From contig NZ_JAIZDA010000017.1 of assembly GCF_020404405.1 (NCBI RefSeq), positions 31,282-95,281 of the forward strand: 64,000 nt of DNA, read 5' to 3'. Shown one piece after another: positions 51,492-59,529 of this stretch; the stretch's first letter is position 1; every line of letters begins with the position of its first letter. Origin of the DNA: Novosphingobium sp. FKTRR1. Lineage in GTDB: Bacteria > Pseudomonadota > Alphaproteobacteria > Sphingomonadales > Sphingomonadaceae. The notes under the pieces are model-generated. The model was not told the origin of the DNA. It did no database searches and saw only the letters and a list, made by a program, of their open reading frames with translations. The translations under genes were made by a program, and so were the position numbers.

Positions 51492-52801
51492 GCGGCGAGG
51501 CGCTTGGCATCGATTTCGGCACGACCAATTCGGTCATCGCCAAGTCCGTTGGTCCCGGTGAAGCCAGCCTTGTCGACTTTGCCGCCCCCGGCAACAGCGT
51601 GGCCGCCGTGTTCCGCACTGCACTGTGTTTCTGGCAGGATGCGGCGATCCGCACCCGGCTGGCGCCATCCGGGCTGGCGCATGAGGCCGGGCCTTGGGCC
51701 ATCGCCGAGTTCCTCGATTTCCCGCAGGAATGCCGCTTTCTGCAATCGTTCAAGTCGGTGGCCGCCAACTCGGCATTCGATACCGCCAGCGTGTTTGAAA
51801 AGCGGCTGCGTTTTGAAGACCTTGGCCGCATCTTCATCGATCACTTGCTCGAACGGGCGGGTGCAGCGTTGCAGCCCTTGCCCGAACGCATCGTGGTCGG
51901 GCGTCCGGTGCGCTATGTTGGCGCGCGGCCCGATCCGGCGCTGGCCCGCACCCGCTATGACGCGATGTTCGCACTGCTGGGGCGCGAGGTGCACTATGTC
52001 CACGAACCGTTGGGCGCCGCCTATGGCTTTGCTGCGCGGCTCGACCATGCCGCAACCCTGCTGGTGGCCGATTTCGGCGGGGGCACCAGCGACTTCTCGA
52101 TCGTGCGGGTGCAGGAACCGGGCGCGGCACAGCGCTGCATCCCGCTGGGGTCGGCAGGGATAGGCATCGCGGGCGATCGTTTCGATTACCGCATCATGGA
52201 TCGGCTGGTGCTGCCGCTGCTGGGAAAGGGCGGCACATACCGCTCGTTCGACAAAGTGCTGGAGATCCCCGACGGGCACTTCACCGATTTCGGCGACTGG
52301 TCGCGCCTTGCGCTGATGCGCAACCGCCGCACACTGGCCGAACTGGCGCGGCTGCAACACAGCGCGACCGACAAGGCGGCCATCGCCCGGATGATCGCGG
52401 TGGTCGAAAACGAACTGGGTTATCCGCTCTACGATGCGGTCGGCCAGCTCAAGCGCGCGCTCTCGACCCAGACCCACGCGGCGTTCCACTTTGACAGCGA
52501 TGACCTGACGATCGCGGCCGAAGTCACCCGCGCAGAGTTCGAAAGCTGGATCGCGCCCGACCTTGCCCAGATCGCCGAGACCGTCGATGCCGCACTGGCC
52601 AGCGCGGGTCTTACCGCAGACCAGATCGACCACGTGTTCCTGACCGGCGGCTCCTCGCTGATCCCGGCGGTGCGACGGTTGTTCGAGGCGCGGTTTGGCG
52701 ACAGCCGCATCGACAGCGGCAACGAACTGACCTCGATCGCCCACGGCCTCGCCCTGATCGGCCAGGCCCCCGACATCGCGCAGTGGACGGCTTCGGACTG
52801 A
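51488..52801 (+). CDS. Hsp70-family protein, YegD-like
   Basis: 437 residues, about the length of the Hsp70 ATPase domain alone. The actin-like phosphate loops are present: [27 protein letters not shown] and [14 protein letters not shown]. The substrate-binding domain of DnaK is absent, as in YegD. The start lies in an ATGA overlap with trhO, so the two proteins are made together, though no functional link between them is established to my knowledge. Confidence 0.92.
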   Translation: MSGEALGIDFGTTNSVIAKSVGPGEASLVDFAAPGNSVAAVFRTALCFWQDAAIRTRLAPSGLAHEAGPWAIAEFLDFPQECRFLQSFKSVAANSAFDTASVFEKRLRFEDLGRIFIDHLLERAGAALQPLPERIVVGRPVRYVGARPDPALARTRYDAMFALLGREVHYVHEPLGAAYGFAARLDHAATLLVADFGGGTSDFSIVRVQEPGAAQRCIPLGSAGIGIAGDRFDYRIMDRLVLPLLGKGGTYRSFDKVLEIPDGHFTDFGDWSRLALMRNRRTLAELARLQHSATDKAAIARMIAVVENELGYPLYDAVGQLKRALSTQTHAAFHFDSDDLTIAAEVTRAEFESWIAPDLAQIAETVDAALASAGLTADQIDHVFLTGGSSLIPAVRRLFEARFGDSRIDSGNELTSIAHGLALIGQAPDIAQWTASD

Positions 52802-52875
52802 GGGCGCTGGAGGGCGTGGAAGAGCTCCGTTGTCGGGAACGCCCGCAATGCGCCACTTTCCCTTGAAACCGGACT

Positions 52876-52902
52876 TTCCGGACACGACACCGTTGCTGAC
52901 AT
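52876..52902 (+). repeat. Left copy of 27-nt imperfect direct repeat
   Basis: Begins TTCCGGACACGACACC. It matches the right copy at 53388-53414 in 22 of 27 positions. The two copies enclose the GIY-YIG unit in direct orientation. The surrounding ~175 bases after the Hsp70-like gene show no other feature. Confidence 0.5.
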
Positions 52903-52927
52903 CCACAATCGCAACCGCACGCTCCCA

Positions 52928-52960
52928 ACCGTCACCCCGGGCTTGACCCGGGGTCCCGCT
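52928..52960 (+). repeat. Left 33-nt inverted repeat flanking the GIY-YIG gene
   Basis: 33 bases identical to the reverse complement of 53286-53318. Each copy is itself a hairpin: CCCCGGG-CTTGA-CCCGGGG. This copy lies 18 bases beyond the stop codon of the nuclease gene. Similar elements are abundant in sphingomonad intergenic DNA, from general impression. Confidence 0.85.
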
Positions 52961-52978
52961 GCTTCTTCCAGCGACCTG

Positions 52979-53242
52979 TCAGACGAGGCCATCGTAAAGG
53001 TCGAGCCAGTCCGGATTGCCCTGCTCGATCAGATCGAACTTGAAATCTCGACGCCATCGTTTGAGGCGCTTTTCATGCTGGATGCACGCTTCGATGCTGT
53101 CGCCGCGTTCTGCCCAGACAAGCAGCTTCAATCCGTAACGAGCGCAGAAGTCGGAACCGGTTCCCAGCCGATGCTGGTGGATACGGGCCGCGAGATCGGA
53201 CGTGACACCGACATACATCGCGCCGCGATAGCGGTCTGCCAT
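52979..53242 (-). CDS. GIY-YIG endonuclease family protein, possibly degenerate
   Basis: 87 residues from the only available ATG (53242). The YIG half-motif (AMYVGVTSD), the catalytic Arg (LAARIHQHR) and the Glu (IQHEKRLKRW) are present, as in small UvrC-like GIY-YIG proteins. Reading upstream of the ATG in the same frame gives SHQRIGGWVHIM before a stop at the flanking repeat. Homologues typically have GGWVYIM here, supplying the first Tyr of the motif. So this copy has His in that place and no start codon before it, and may be inactive. The gene is tightly bracketed by perfect 33-nt inverted repeats. Confidence 0.8.
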   Translation of the reverse strand: MADRYRGAMYVGVTSDLAARIHQHRLGTGSDFCARYGLKLLVWAERGDSIEACIQHEKRLKRWRRDFKFDLIEQGNPDWLDLYDGLV

Positions 53243-53285
53243 GATGTGGACCCAGCCGCCGATCCTTTGGTGCGAGAAAAGAGAA

Positions 53286-53318
53286 AGCGGGACCCCGGGT
53301 CAAGCCCGGGGTGACGGT
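53286..53318 (-). repeat. Right 33-nt inverted repeat flanking the GIY-YIG gene
   Basis: Perfect inverted copy of 52928-52960, starting 43 bases upstream of the nuclease ATG and supplying the in-frame stop codon of the upstream reading frame. Outer-edge to outer-edge the unit is 391 bp. Confidence 0.85.
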
Positions 53319-53387
53319 GGGGAGGGATGGTGTTGAAGTGCCGGGCGCGGCATTCTGCTTTCGCGCACTCGGGGCAAAAACCTGCCG

Positions 53388-53414
53388 TTCCGGATACGAC
53401 AACATTGCGGACGT
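53388..53414 (+). repeat. Right copy of 27-nt imperfect direct repeat
   Basis: Begins TTCCGGATACGACAAC and matches 52876-52902 in 22 of 27 positions. It lies 27-53 bases before the next gene start. Confidence 0.5.
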
Positions 53415-53440
53415 TAGGTCCAACGCCGATAGGTTGACTT

Positions 53441-53857
53441 ATGGTGCCCGAACTCTCCCACTTTCATGACGGACTGCTCACAGGCATCGTTCTCGGTGAG
53501 CAAGCGGCCACAATCTTTTTGCGCAAGTCAACCGGTGAGGACTACACGTTGATGCTTTCCGGCCTTGAAGTCCTCCAAATGGAAGATTTCAGGCAGGGCA
53601 ACATCATCTTGATGATTGAAGTTGTAAGTGGCCAGTTGCCATATCTTCACTCAGGATTTGAGCGGCTATTTGTGCCGCCTCACCCGGCAGCGGCCGAGCA
53701 ATACCACCAAGCGCATGCAGGCGTCGTTGCGCGACAAGCCTCTCGGATTGCAACTGGCGAGGCTTCCTTGGTTGTCATCGTACCCTCGTATGGTGCCGAC
53801 CTTCTTGCAATCTGCCGCGAGGTTAGCCTCGCCAAGCATCACACGAGCAGCAGCTAA
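53441..53857 (+). CDS. Hypothetical protein of atypical composition
   Basis: 138 residues from ATG 53441. Codon third positions are much less GC-rich than in neighbours, and the sequence has an unremarkable globular mix (FHDGLLTGIVLGEQAATIFL, LMLSGLEVLQMEDFRQGNII). No signal peptide or membrane helix is clear. The first 80 residues look like a beta-rich binding domain of the type found in small immunity-like or DUF proteins, but I cannot name a family. Its composition and position next to the GIY-YIG unit suggest acquired DNA. Confidence 0.55.
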   Translation: MVPELSHFHDGLLTGIVLGEQAATIFLRKSTGEDYTLMLSGLEVLQMEDFRQGNIILMIEVVSGQLPYLHSGFERLFVPPHPAAAEQYHQAHAGVVARQASRIATGEASLVVIVPSYGADLLAICREVSLAKHHTSSS

Positions 53858-54001
53858 CCACGACTTTCCCGCCATCCAGTCCGCTGTCCGCGCCCCTCAA
53901 TAGCGGTCGCCCGTTAATCCACGCCGCCTAGCTCTTCTTTGAGGCGGTTTTCCAAGGGCGGGCGTGTAGGTTCCCCGGTGATAAAACAGAGGGGCACGGA
54001 T

Positions 54002-54808
54002 ATGGGCAGACACCATCCATTGGCCATGGCTTCGGGAATCATGCCCGAAGCGACGCCGGTGCAACTGGTCGAGGCAGCGGCGGCGGCGGGCTTTGCGCTG
54101 GGCGGCATGTGGTTTGAACCCGCGACATGGACCGATGCGACCACCCGCGCCGTGGGCCGCGCGCTCGCCGCTACCGGGTTGCAATTGCTCGATATCGAGG
54201 TGGTGTGGATCAAGCCCGGCCCGCTCGATCCCGATCACGTCCGTCTGGTCGAGGTCGGTGCCGAACTGGGCGCGCGCAATGTGCTGTGCGTCAGCAGCGA
54301 TCCCGATGCGGGCGCCACGCGCGACAAGCTGGCCGCGCTGGCCGAGGTCGGGGAGCGTGCCGGTATCCGCATCAATCTGGAGTTCGGGCTGTTCACCGAA
54401 GTCCGCACTATCCACGCGGCCAGCGCAATCTTGCGCCAGATCGCATCGCCCGCCATCGGCTTGCTGGTCGACAGTCTGCACTGGCAACGTTCGGGGGGCA
54501 CCATTGCCGACATCGCCGCCATTCCGCCAGCCTGGCTCAGTTACGCCCAGCTTTGCGATGCGCCGCTCGACTTCGCCCATCTCGATGATCCACAAGCCAT
54601 CATCACCGAAGCGATCGATGGCCGTCTGCCGCTCGGTCATGGCCAATTGCCGTTGCGCGCAATCATCGAAGCGCTGCCCGACGGCCTGCCGATCGCGATC
54701 GAGGAGCGCTCGAAAGCGCTGCGCGATGGTTGGCCCGATCTCGATGACCGCGCCCGCCGCCTGATGGAGACGTCGAGCGCGTTCATGGATGCGCTGTCGG
54801 TTGAGTGA
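54002..54808 (+). CDS. Sugar phosphate isomerase/epimerase-like TIM-barrel protein
   Basis: 268 residues of the xylose isomerase-like (AP endonuclease 2) barrel. It opens MGRHHPLAMASGIMPEATPV, followed by LLDIEVVWIKPG with a likely metal Glu, INLEFGLFTEVRT, and LLVDSLHWQRSGG with the Asp/His pair of the barrel. Members isomerise or dehydrate sugars and cyclitols. No sugar operon is nearby, so the substrate is open. ATG 54002 has AGAGGGG upstream; ATG 54026 is an alternative. Confidence 0.83.
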   Translation: MGRHHPLAMASGIMPEATPVQLVEAAAAAGFALGGMWFEPATWTDATTRAVGRALAATGLQLLDIEVVWIKPGPLDPDHVRLVEVGAELGARNVLCVSSDPDAGATRDKLAALAEVGERAGIRINLEFGLFTEVRTIHAASAILRQIASPAIGLLVDSLHWQRSGGTIADIAAIPPAWLSYAQLCDAPLDFAHLDDPQAIITEAIDGRLPLGHGQLPLRAIIEALPDGLPIAIEERSKALRDGWPDLDDRARRLMETSSAFMDALSVE

Positions 54809-54842
54809 GGCGGTAGGCGGCGTTGCCGACCGCGTAAGAACA

Positions 54843-54876
54843 GGGACGGCTGAGGGAATGCCCCCTGAGCCGTCCC
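54843..54876. terminator. Hairpin between convergent TIM-barrel gene and nrdB
   Basis: GGGACGGCT pairs with AGCCGTCCC, with one G-G mismatch and a further AGGG/CCCT pairing around a short loop. It sits in the 75-bp gap between two stop codons. No clear U-run is present. Confidence 0.55.
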
Positions 54877-54883
54877 GCCAAGA

Positions 54884-55939
54884 TCACTCCGCCGCGATAC
54901 CCGCCGAACCGAACATGTCGATCTCGACTTCGACGCCGATGTCCACGTTCGCGGCGCTCTTGGCCTTGCGGCGGCTGTCGAAGCTCGACCACACGGCATT
55001 CCAGTCCCCACGGGTGGCCGCCTTGGAATACTCGGTCGCGCGGGTTTCGAAGAAGTTGGCATGCTCCACCCCGTTGAGCAGCGGGGCGAGCCAAGGCAGG
55101 GGGTGATCCTCGATCATGTAGATCGGCTGGAAGCCCAGCTGACCCAGCCGCCAATCGGCGATGTAGCGGATGTACTTCTTGATTTCCTTGGCGCTCATGC
55201 CCGGAACCGGGCCCTGTTCGAAGGCCAGATCGATGAACGCGTCTTCCAGCCGCACGGTCTTCTGGCAGCAGTCGATGATGTCTTCCTTGACCGCCTTGGT
55301 CAGGCAGCCGCGTTCCTGCACAAAGGCGTGGAACAGCTTGGTGATGCCTTCGCAGTGCAGCGATTCGTCGCGCACCGACCAGGTCACGATCTGGCCCATG
55401 CCCTTCATCTTGTTGAAGCGCGGGAAGTTCATCAGCATGGCAAAGCTGGCGAACAGTTGCAGCCCTTCGGTGAAACCGCCGAACATCGCCAGCGTGCGGG
55501 CGATATCCTCGTCATTGTCGACGCCGAACTGCTGCAGGTAATCGTGCTTGGCGCGCATCTCCTCGTATTCGAGGAACATGCCGTATTCGCTTTCGGGCAT
55601 GCCGATGGTGTCGAGCAAGTGCGAATAAGCTGCGATATGAACCGTTTCCATGTTGGAAAACGCCGCCAGCATCATCTTGACCTCGGTCGGCTTGAACACG
55701 CGACCGTACTTTTCGTGGTAGCAATCCTGCACCTCGACGTCGGCCTGCGTGAAGAAGCGGAAGATCTGCGTCAGCAGGTTGCGCTCGTGCTCGCTGATCT
55801 TCTGTGCCCAGTCGCGGCAATCTTCGCCCAGCGGCACTTCCTCGGGCATCCAGTGGATCTGCTGCTGGCGCTTCCAGAAGTCATAGGCCCACGGATATTC
55901 GAAGGGCTTGTAGGTCTTGCGGGCTTCGAGAAGGGACAT
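54884..55939 (-). CDS. nrdB: Ribonucleoside-diphosphate reductase, beta subunit (class Ia)
   Basis: 351 residues from ATG 55939 with AGGAG 9-10 bases upstream. The diiron and radical residues are intact: Asp in FFTQADVEVQD, Glu/His/Tyr in METVHIAAYSHLL (spacing as in E. coli E115-H118-Y122), Glu in GFTEGLQLFASF and Glu/His in VRDESLHCEGI. It houses the tyrosyl radical that starts catalysis in NrdA. Unusually, two small membrane-protein genes and a terminator separate it from nrdA, so it probably has its own promoter within 55940-56097. Confidence 0.96.
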   Translation of the reverse strand: MSLLEARKTYKPFEYPWAYDFWKRQQQIHWMPEEVPLGEDCRDWAQKISEHERNLLTQIFRFFTQADVEVQDCYHEKYGRVFKPTEVKMMLAAFSNMETVHIAAYSHLLDTIGMPESEYGMFLEYEEMRAKHDYLQQFGVDNDEDIARTLAMFGGFTEGLQLFASFAMLMNFPRFNKMKGMGQIVTWSVRDESLHCEGITKLFHAFVQERGCLTKAVKEDIIDCCQKTVRLEDAFIDLAFEQGPVPGMSAKEIKKYIRYIADWRLGQLGFQPIYMIEDHPLPWLAPLLNGVEHANFFETRATEYSKAATRGDWNAVWSSFDSRRKAKSAANVDIGVEVEIDMFGSAGIAAE

Positions 55940-56097
55940 GGGCGTGAACTCCTGGGCAATACGGTCAAGATAGGCGCGCAAGGGCCCGGCGCGAAGGGCG
56001 CGCAGGGAGCGAGGCTGGGGAAAACGCCTGCCCACTGGGGCAGGAGGATCGGGGATGCGCAAAGGCCGGCAGCGCGCTTGCGCCACCGGCCGTTACG

Positions 56098-56135
56098 AAA
56101 AAGCGCTGTTCGGGCGCAGCTGCCTGCGCCTGAAC
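56098..56135 (-). terminator. Rho-independent terminator of the PepSY-type gene
   Basis: Just after the stop at 56141, minus-strand GTTCAGGCGCAG pairs with CTGCGCCCGAAC (11 of 12) around a 4-base loop. AGCGC and five T residues follow. This should stop transcription before nrdB. Confidence 0.7.
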
Positions 56136-56140
56136 GGGCG

Positions 56141-56539
56141 TTACTTCCAGAACCAGCCCGGCTTCAGGCTGCGTTGCGCACGGTTGCGCCACATCTGGAC
56201 ATACAGCCACAGGCCCGAAAAGCTGAAGAAGATCATGGCGAAGCCCGACAGCGTGCCGATTGCCACGCCGACCGGACCGAATGTCTCGCCCGAATGCAGG
56301 TGATGGAAGAAGCCCACCAGCGCGCGGGCTCCGCCCTGCTTGGGCTTGGGTCGGCAGAAATAGTCGGGCGGGCAGACGAAGGCTGGCTTGGCCTGCGATC
56401 CAGCGGCTGCCTGCTCGGTCCTGGGCGGGCCGCCCTCTCCGCCGATCAACGGCAGGATCTGGCTGATCGTCCCGGTGACGGCGATCCACAACAGAAACAC
56501 ACTGAAAAACACCGAAAGCCAGCGATGCCACTTGCGCAC
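56141..56539 (-). CDS. PepSY-associated transmembrane protein
   Basis: 132 residues from GTG 56539, which has AAGGGGA 8 bases upstream. Two membrane helices (WLSVFFSVFLLWIAVTGTI near the N-terminus, and VGVAIGTLSGFAMIFFSFSG near the C-terminus) flank a periplasmic loop with LVGFFHHLHSGE, the PepSY-TM His motif. This is a short version of the iron-uptake-associated PepSY_TM reductase-like proteins. The pairing of conserved histidines suggests haem or flavin-linked electron transfer, by family analogy only. Confidence 0.75.
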   Translation of the reverse strand: MRKWHRWLSVFFSVFLLWIAVTGTISQILPLIGGEGGPPRTEQAAAGSQAKPAFVCPPDYFCRPKPKQGGARALVGFFHHLHSGETFGPVGVAIGTLSGFAMIFFSFSGLWLYVQMWRNRAQRSLKPGWFWK

Positions 56540-56677
56540 GAAACGATCCCCTTTGGTATTGCGAATTAGTCGCAACTGTAGCAGCGCTTGCGGGGATCGC
56601 GCAAGCAGGCACCTTGTCGCGGATTGTAACGCCTGCGCGGTGCGGATGCTCGCGCACAACGAAATCCGACGTGTCGC

Positions 56678-57070
56678 TCATTGCGCTGCCAGTCGACGCG
56701 ACTCTGTCACGGGCAAACCTGCTTCGGTCGGCACGTAGATCAGGCTGGCCTTTGTATCTTCGAGCGCCTGTATTTGCAGATACCGCAGATAGCCTTCCGG
56801 ACCGCCCAGCGAATCCTGCAATATCCGATTGGCCTTGGCCGCACCTTCGGCACGTATCACTTCGGCTTCGGCAAGCGAGATTGCGCTTTCCTTCTTGGCT
56901 CGGGCTTCGAGGATGGCAACTTGGCGTGACGATTGCGCCTCTGCAAGTGCGGCCTCTCCAGCAAGACGCTGCGAATAGACGCGATACTGCGGATAGACGA
57001 CCAATGCCGCGACCAGCAGCAAGGCTGCGGCCAAGACGCCGATCAATCCGCAGCCCTGCTTCTGGTCCAT
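56678..57070 (-). CDS. Small membrane protein resembling the C-terminal part of SPFH/HflC proteins
   Basis: 130 residues from ATG 57070. One membrane helix (about 10-28) is followed by a charged Ala/Glu-rich helix (QVAILEARAKKESAISLAEA, EVIRAEGAAKANRILQDSLG). The latter, with YLRYLQIQALEDTK and IYVPTEAGLPV, looks like the tail of band-7/prohibitin family proteins. The SPFH beta domain is missing, so it is either a truncated derivative or a distinct short family. It starts 40 bases after nrdA on the same strand and may be co-transcribed with it. Confidence 0.65.
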   Translation of the reverse strand: MDQKQGCGLIGVLAAALLLVAALVVYPQYRVYSQRLAGEAALAEAQSSRQVAILEARAKKESAISLAEAEVIRAEGAAKANRILQDSLGGPEGYLRYLQIQALEDTKASLIYVPTEAGLPVTESRRLAAQ

Positions 57071-57110
57071 TAGTCCTGCCAACTTCTGACACCTTGCAAA
57101 GTCTCTGCCA

Positions 57111-59144
57111 TCACTGGCAGGCGAGGCATTCCTCGTAGTCGGTCTGATCGCCCGCGCTCAGTTCGATCTTGGCCAGTTCGGCGGTGTTGTCGGCCTCAAC
57201 CCCACCGGCGAACCCGGCGCGCTGCACCGACTTCGAGCGCAGATAATACAGGCTCTTGATGCCCTTTTCCCATGCCTGGAAGTGGAGCATCAGCAAGTCC
57301 CACTTGTCGACGTCGGCGGGGATGTAGAGGTTCAGCGACTGCGCCTGATCGATGTAGGGTGTGCGGTCCGCAGCGAATTCGAGCAGCCAGCGCTGGTCGA
57401 TCTCGAAGCTGGTCTTGTACACCGCCTTTTCCTCGGGGCTGAGGAAATCAAGGTGCTGGACCGAACCGCCGCGTTCAAGGATCGAATTCCACACATTGGT
57501 GGAATCCTTCGATTTCGCCTGCAGCAGCCGCTCAAGGTATTCGTTCTTGACCACGAACGAGCCCGACAGCGTCTTGTGGGTGTAGATATTGGCCGGGATC
57601 GGCTCGATGCAGGCCGACGTGCCACCGCAGATGATGCTGATCGAGGCGGTCGGCGCGATCGCCATCTTGCACGAAAAGCGCTGCATCACGCCCATGTCGG
57701 CGGCATCGGGGCAGGGCCCGCGCTCTTGCGCCAGCAGCAGGCTGGCTTCGTCCGCCTTCGAGGCTACGTGGCGGAACATCTTGAGGTTCCACGCCTTGGC
57801 CATCGCGCTTTCGAAGGCGATGCCCTTTTTCTGCAGGAACGAGTGGAAGCCCATCACGCCCATGCCGACGCTGCGTTCGCGCATCGCCGAATACTTGGCG
57901 CGTGCCATTTCGGGCGCGGCGCGGTCGATATAGTCCTGCAGCACGTTGTCGAGGAAGCGCAGCACGTCCTCGATGAAGCGCTTGTCGCCTTCCCACTGTT
58001 CCCAGGTTTCCAGGTTGAGCGAGGACAGGCAGCAGACCGCCGTGCGGTCGTTGCCCAGGTGGTCGCGGCCGGTCGGCAGGGTGATTTCCGAGCACAAGTT
58101 CGAGGTCGAGACCTTGAGCCCGAGGTCGCGGTGATGCTTGGGCATCATGCGGTTCACGGTGTCGGAGAACACGATGTAGGGCTCGCCCGTGGCCAGCCGG
58201 GTTTCGACCAGCTTCTGGAACAGCGAGCGCGCGTCGATGGTGCTGCGGACAGAACCGTCCTTGGGGCTGCGCAAATGGAACTCGGCGCCATCGCGCACGG
58301 CTTCCATGAACTCGTCGGTCAGCAGCACGCCGTGGTGCAGGTTGAGCGCCTTGCGGTTGAAGTCGCCGCTCGGCTTGCGGATTTCGAGGAACTCTTCGAT
58401 CTCGGGGTGCGAGACATCGAGGTAGCAGGCTGCCGAACCACGGCGCAGCGAACCCTGGCTGATGGCGAGCGTCAGCGAATCCATCACCCGCACGAACGGA
58501 ATGATGCCGCTGGTCTTGCCGTTCAGCCCGACGCTTTCGCCGATGCCGCGCACTTTGCCCCAATACGTGCCGATGCCGCCGCCGCGGCTGGCCAGCCACA
58601 CGTTCTCGTTCCAGGTGTTGACGATGCCTTCAAGACTGTCGTCGACCGAGTTGAGGTAGCACGAGATCGGCAGGCCCCGTCCGGTGCCGCCGTTCGACAG
58701 CACCGGCGTGGCGGGCATGAACCACAGCTTGGAGATGTAATCGTACAGCCGCTGGGCATGGTCCTGATCGTCGGCATAGGCATCGGCGACGCGGGCGAAC
58801 AGATCCTGATAGGTTTCGCCGGGCAGCAGATAGCGGTCGTCGAGCGTATCCTTGCCGAACGCGGTCAGCAGCGCATCGCGCGAAGCATCGGTGACGATCT
58901 TGAAGCGACGGGCGTGGACCGCCTTCGAATCCTCGGGCACGTGCGCGGCGGCACTCGCCAGCGCACCGGACAGCGCCGTCGCGGCGGCAGTGGCGATCAA
59001 CGCCTCGCTGCCATGATCCTTGGCACTCATCTCCAAAGCCTTCCTGTCATCACGGGGGGCGACCGTCGTGGCACCTTCGAACCCGAGTTCGTCCTGCACT
59101 GCATCACCTGACGCCACCGAGCCGTCCCCAGTCCTGAAATCCAC
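57111..59144 (-). CDS. nrdA: Ribonucleoside-diphosphate reductase, alpha subunit (class Ia)
   Basis: 677 residues from GTG 59144 (ATG 59030 with GGAAGG upstream is an alternative). Catalytic features: SCYLNSVDDSLEGI with a first redox Cys, the NxCxE site in TSNLCSEITLP, second Cys in CCLSSLNL, the radical-transfer tyrosines in KSLYYLRSK, and the C-terminal shuttle pair ECLACQ. It reduces ribonucleotides to deoxyribonucleotides with NrdB. The upstream 600 bases carry two NrdR-box-like sites and a LexA-box-like site, listed separately. An ATP-cone is not obvious at the N-terminus, which suggests simpler allosteric control. Confidence 0.96.
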   Translation of the reverse strand: MDFRTGDGSVASGDAVQDELGFEGATTVAPRDDRKALEMSAKDHGSEALIATAAATALSGALASAAAHVPEDSKAVHARRFKIVTDASRDALLTAFGKDTLDDRYLLPGETYQDLFARVADAYADDQDHAQRLYDYISKLWFMPATPVLSNGGTGRGLPISCYLNSVDDSLEGIVNTWNENVWLASRGGGIGTYWGKVRGIGESVGLNGKTSGIIPFVRVMDSLTLAISQGSLRRGSAACYLDVSHPEIEEFLEIRKPSGDFNRKALNLHHGVLLTDEFMEAVRDGAEFHLRSPKDGSVRSTIDARSLFQKLVETRLATGEPYIVFSDTVNRMMPKHHRDLGLKVSTSNLCSEITLPTGRDHLGNDRTAVCCLSSLNLETWEQWEGDKRFIEDVLRFLDNVLQDYIDRAAPEMARAKYSAMRERSVGMGVMGFHSFLQKKGIAFESAMAKAWNLKMFRHVASKADEASLLLAQERGPCPDAADMGVMQRFSCKMAIAPTASISIICGGTSACIEPIPANIYTHKTLSGSFVVKNEYLERLLQAKSKDSTNVWNSILERGGSVQHLDFLSPEEKAVYKTSFEIDQRWLLEFAADRTPYIDQAQSLNLYIPADVDKWDLLMLHFQAWEKGIKSLYYLRSKSVQRAGFAGGVEADNTAELAKIELSAGDQTDYEECLACQ

Positions 59145-59337
59145 GCCGTCGCCCCTGTTCCTGGCGGTCCGCCGCTCCGGTTGAAGGAGCCGCAAACCTT
59201 GTTCCGAGTTGCGCCCCGTTCACCGATTGCGGCTGAAGGGGCATAAACACACAAACTTCGGGATTGGTCCGCCGCCCGGTCAGGGGACGGTTCAATCCGG
59301 ATCGAATCGGAGCGCTTGCCTCAGCTTACCGCTGACG

Positions 59338-59352
59338 GAACATAAATGGAAC
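59338..59352 (-). promoter_or_regulatory. Alphaproteobacterial LexA box candidate
   Basis: GAACATAAATGGAAC reads on the minus strand as GTTC-N7-GTTC, an exact match to the alphaproteobacterial SOS-box consensus. It lies about 195 bases upstream of nrdA GTG 59144, between that start and the NrdR-box-like pair. This would make nrdA damage-inducible. Confidence 0.55.
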
Positions 59353-59481
59353 ATCATTCCATCACGTCCGGTTGCGAAAGCTGCACTCACGCAGAACCAC
59401 GGCCCCTGGGCGTAAAGACAGGCGGGTCTGGCGGCCGCAGCCGTGCTGCATCCGTTCCGCACCCGCGGCATGTCCAACTCC

Positions 59482-59529
59482 AGACTAGGTTTAGAGGTTC
59501 CCGTAACGTCCGACCACTACCTATAGTGC
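59482..59529 (-). promoter_or_regulatory. Tandem NrdR-box-like sites upstream of nrdA
   Basis: Site 1, AGACTAGGTTTAGAGG (59482-59497), matches 10 of 16 positions of the NrdR consensus acaCwAtATaTwGtgt. Site 2, CCACTACCTATAGTGC (59514-59529), matches 12 of 16 and is a CACTA-N4-TAGTG palindrome. They start 32 bases apart, the three-helical-turn spacing typical of paired NrdR boxes. NrdR represses ribonucleotide reductase genes when dATP is high. Confidence 0.6.
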
